This document shows, one piece after another, positions 63,726 through 64,000 of a stretch of 64,000 bases of DNA. This DNA comes from Porphyromonas macacae DSM 20710 = JCM 13914 (GTDB taxonomy: Bacteria; Bacteroidota; Bacteroidia; Bacteroidales; Porphyromonadaceae). The notes under the pieces were generated by a model. It made no database searches. It saw nothing but the letters and a program-made list of their open reading frames with translations, and was not told the DNA's origin. The translations under genes and the position numbers were made by a program. Numbering within the stretch: the stretch's first letter is position 1; each line of letters opens with the position of its first letter. The DNA lies in the NCBI RefSeq assembly GCF_000379945.1, contig NZ_KB904125.1:1-64000 (forward strand), given 5' to 3'.

Positions 63726-64000
63726 CTAATAAACAGGAGCATATATACCTTCATTTAGATATATGGGGCTAACTTCCTCATCGATTCGGTCGTAGAGGTT
63801 CGATTTTATGAATAATGCCAATGTTTCGGCTCCACCTTCCACCATCAAACTTCGGATATTCATTTCATGCAATTTTTTTAGCAAAGCCGGCAGAAAGGGT
63901 TGTGAGAAATCTGTTTGCCAGTATTCTACTCCCGGAATCGGATCGATTTTATTGATTGTGCTGTCGATTATGCGAAGAGTAGCTATGCTGCCGTCGAACA
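63726..64000 (-). CDS. ribD: Riboflavin biosynthesis RibD, C-terminal part
   Basis: The minus strand is open from the window edge to a TAG at 63728-63726. The 91 codons encode LKKLHEMNIRSLMVEGGAET and SNLYDRIDEEVSP, matching the C-terminal part of the RibD reductase domain (5-amino-6-(5-phosphoribosylamino)uracil reductase), where the LMVEGGA motif binds NADPH. The deaminase half is outside the window. Riboflavin-derived FAD is used by AbfD, Bcd, EtfAB and AhpF. Confidence 0.8.
   Translation of the reverse strand, partial: FDGSIATLRIIDSTINKIDPIPGVEYWQTDFSQPFLPALLKKLHEMNIRSLMVEGGAETLALFIKSNLYDRIDEEVSPIYLNEGIYAPVY

Noticed and set aside
63508-63729. 73-codon frame after rubredoxin
   Set aside because: Starts with TTG, contains the minus-strand ribD terminator hairpin and runs into the ribD end; no family resemblance.

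Overview
The window looks like chromosome of an anaerobic, amino-acid-fermenting member of the Bacteroidota, most like Porphyromonas or a close relative (inference from gene content). The signs are two SusC/SusD (RagA/RagB) pairs, a subtilase with a type IX secretion tail next to a PorV-like barrel, a type V fimbrillin-like lipoprotein, Bacteroidota promoters (TTTG, about 20 bp, TAnnTTTG), the small DUF4295 ribosomal-operon gene, methionine gamma-lyase, and complete routes for making butyrate from succinate and from lysine.

Layout. 1-293: end of an IS1182-family element. 599-10348: two tandem susCD-like pairs with related 5' ends. 10462-13229: gltX-waaA. 13996-15639: BACON-domain lipoprotein. 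16000-19703: T9SS-type subtilase plus PorV-like barrel. 20058-24897: AAA ATPase and pyruvate:ferredoxin oxidoreductase. 25302-31433: a cobalamin riboswitch followed by abfD-nifU-like-abfT-4hbD-sucD, which carries succinyl-CoA through 4-hydroxybutyrate to crotonyl-CoA. 31568-34482: anaerobic ribonucleotide reductase nrdDG. 34586-36918: mlaEF (minus) divergent from lptB (plus). 37235-39592: TonB-dependent receptor-like barrel (minus). 40348-40967: rpmB-rpmG-DUF4295. 41215-42939: phospholipase D-superfamily protein. 43103-45292: ahpCF. 45805-60305: a 15-gene lysine-to-butyrate operon, atoD-kal-kce-kdd-kamA-kamB-kamC-kamD-kamE-atoA-bcd-etfB-etfA-crt-hbd. 60411-61607: methionine gamma-lyase. 61696-63132: Mfa1-like fimbrillin. 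63231-63392: rubredoxin. 63726-64000: 3' end of ribD (minus).

How the parts work together. Both fermentation modules deliver crotonyl-CoA, but only the lysine operon encodes the Bcd/EtfAB complex that reduces it to butyryl-CoA, so the succinate module probably relies on it. The lysine route needs adenosylcobalamin (KamDE). The 4-hydroxybutyrate route does not, and it sits behind a cobalamin riboswitch. I infer that B12 supply may switch the cell between alternative routes for carbon and electrons. This regulatory logic is the most interesting feature of the window. Other points of interest are an unusual 240-nt spacer after the riboswitch aptamer, a hairpin-rich repeat upstream of it, the KamB/KamC reactivase pair, the split CoA-transferase genes, and a subtilase that combines a lipobox with a T9SS tail.
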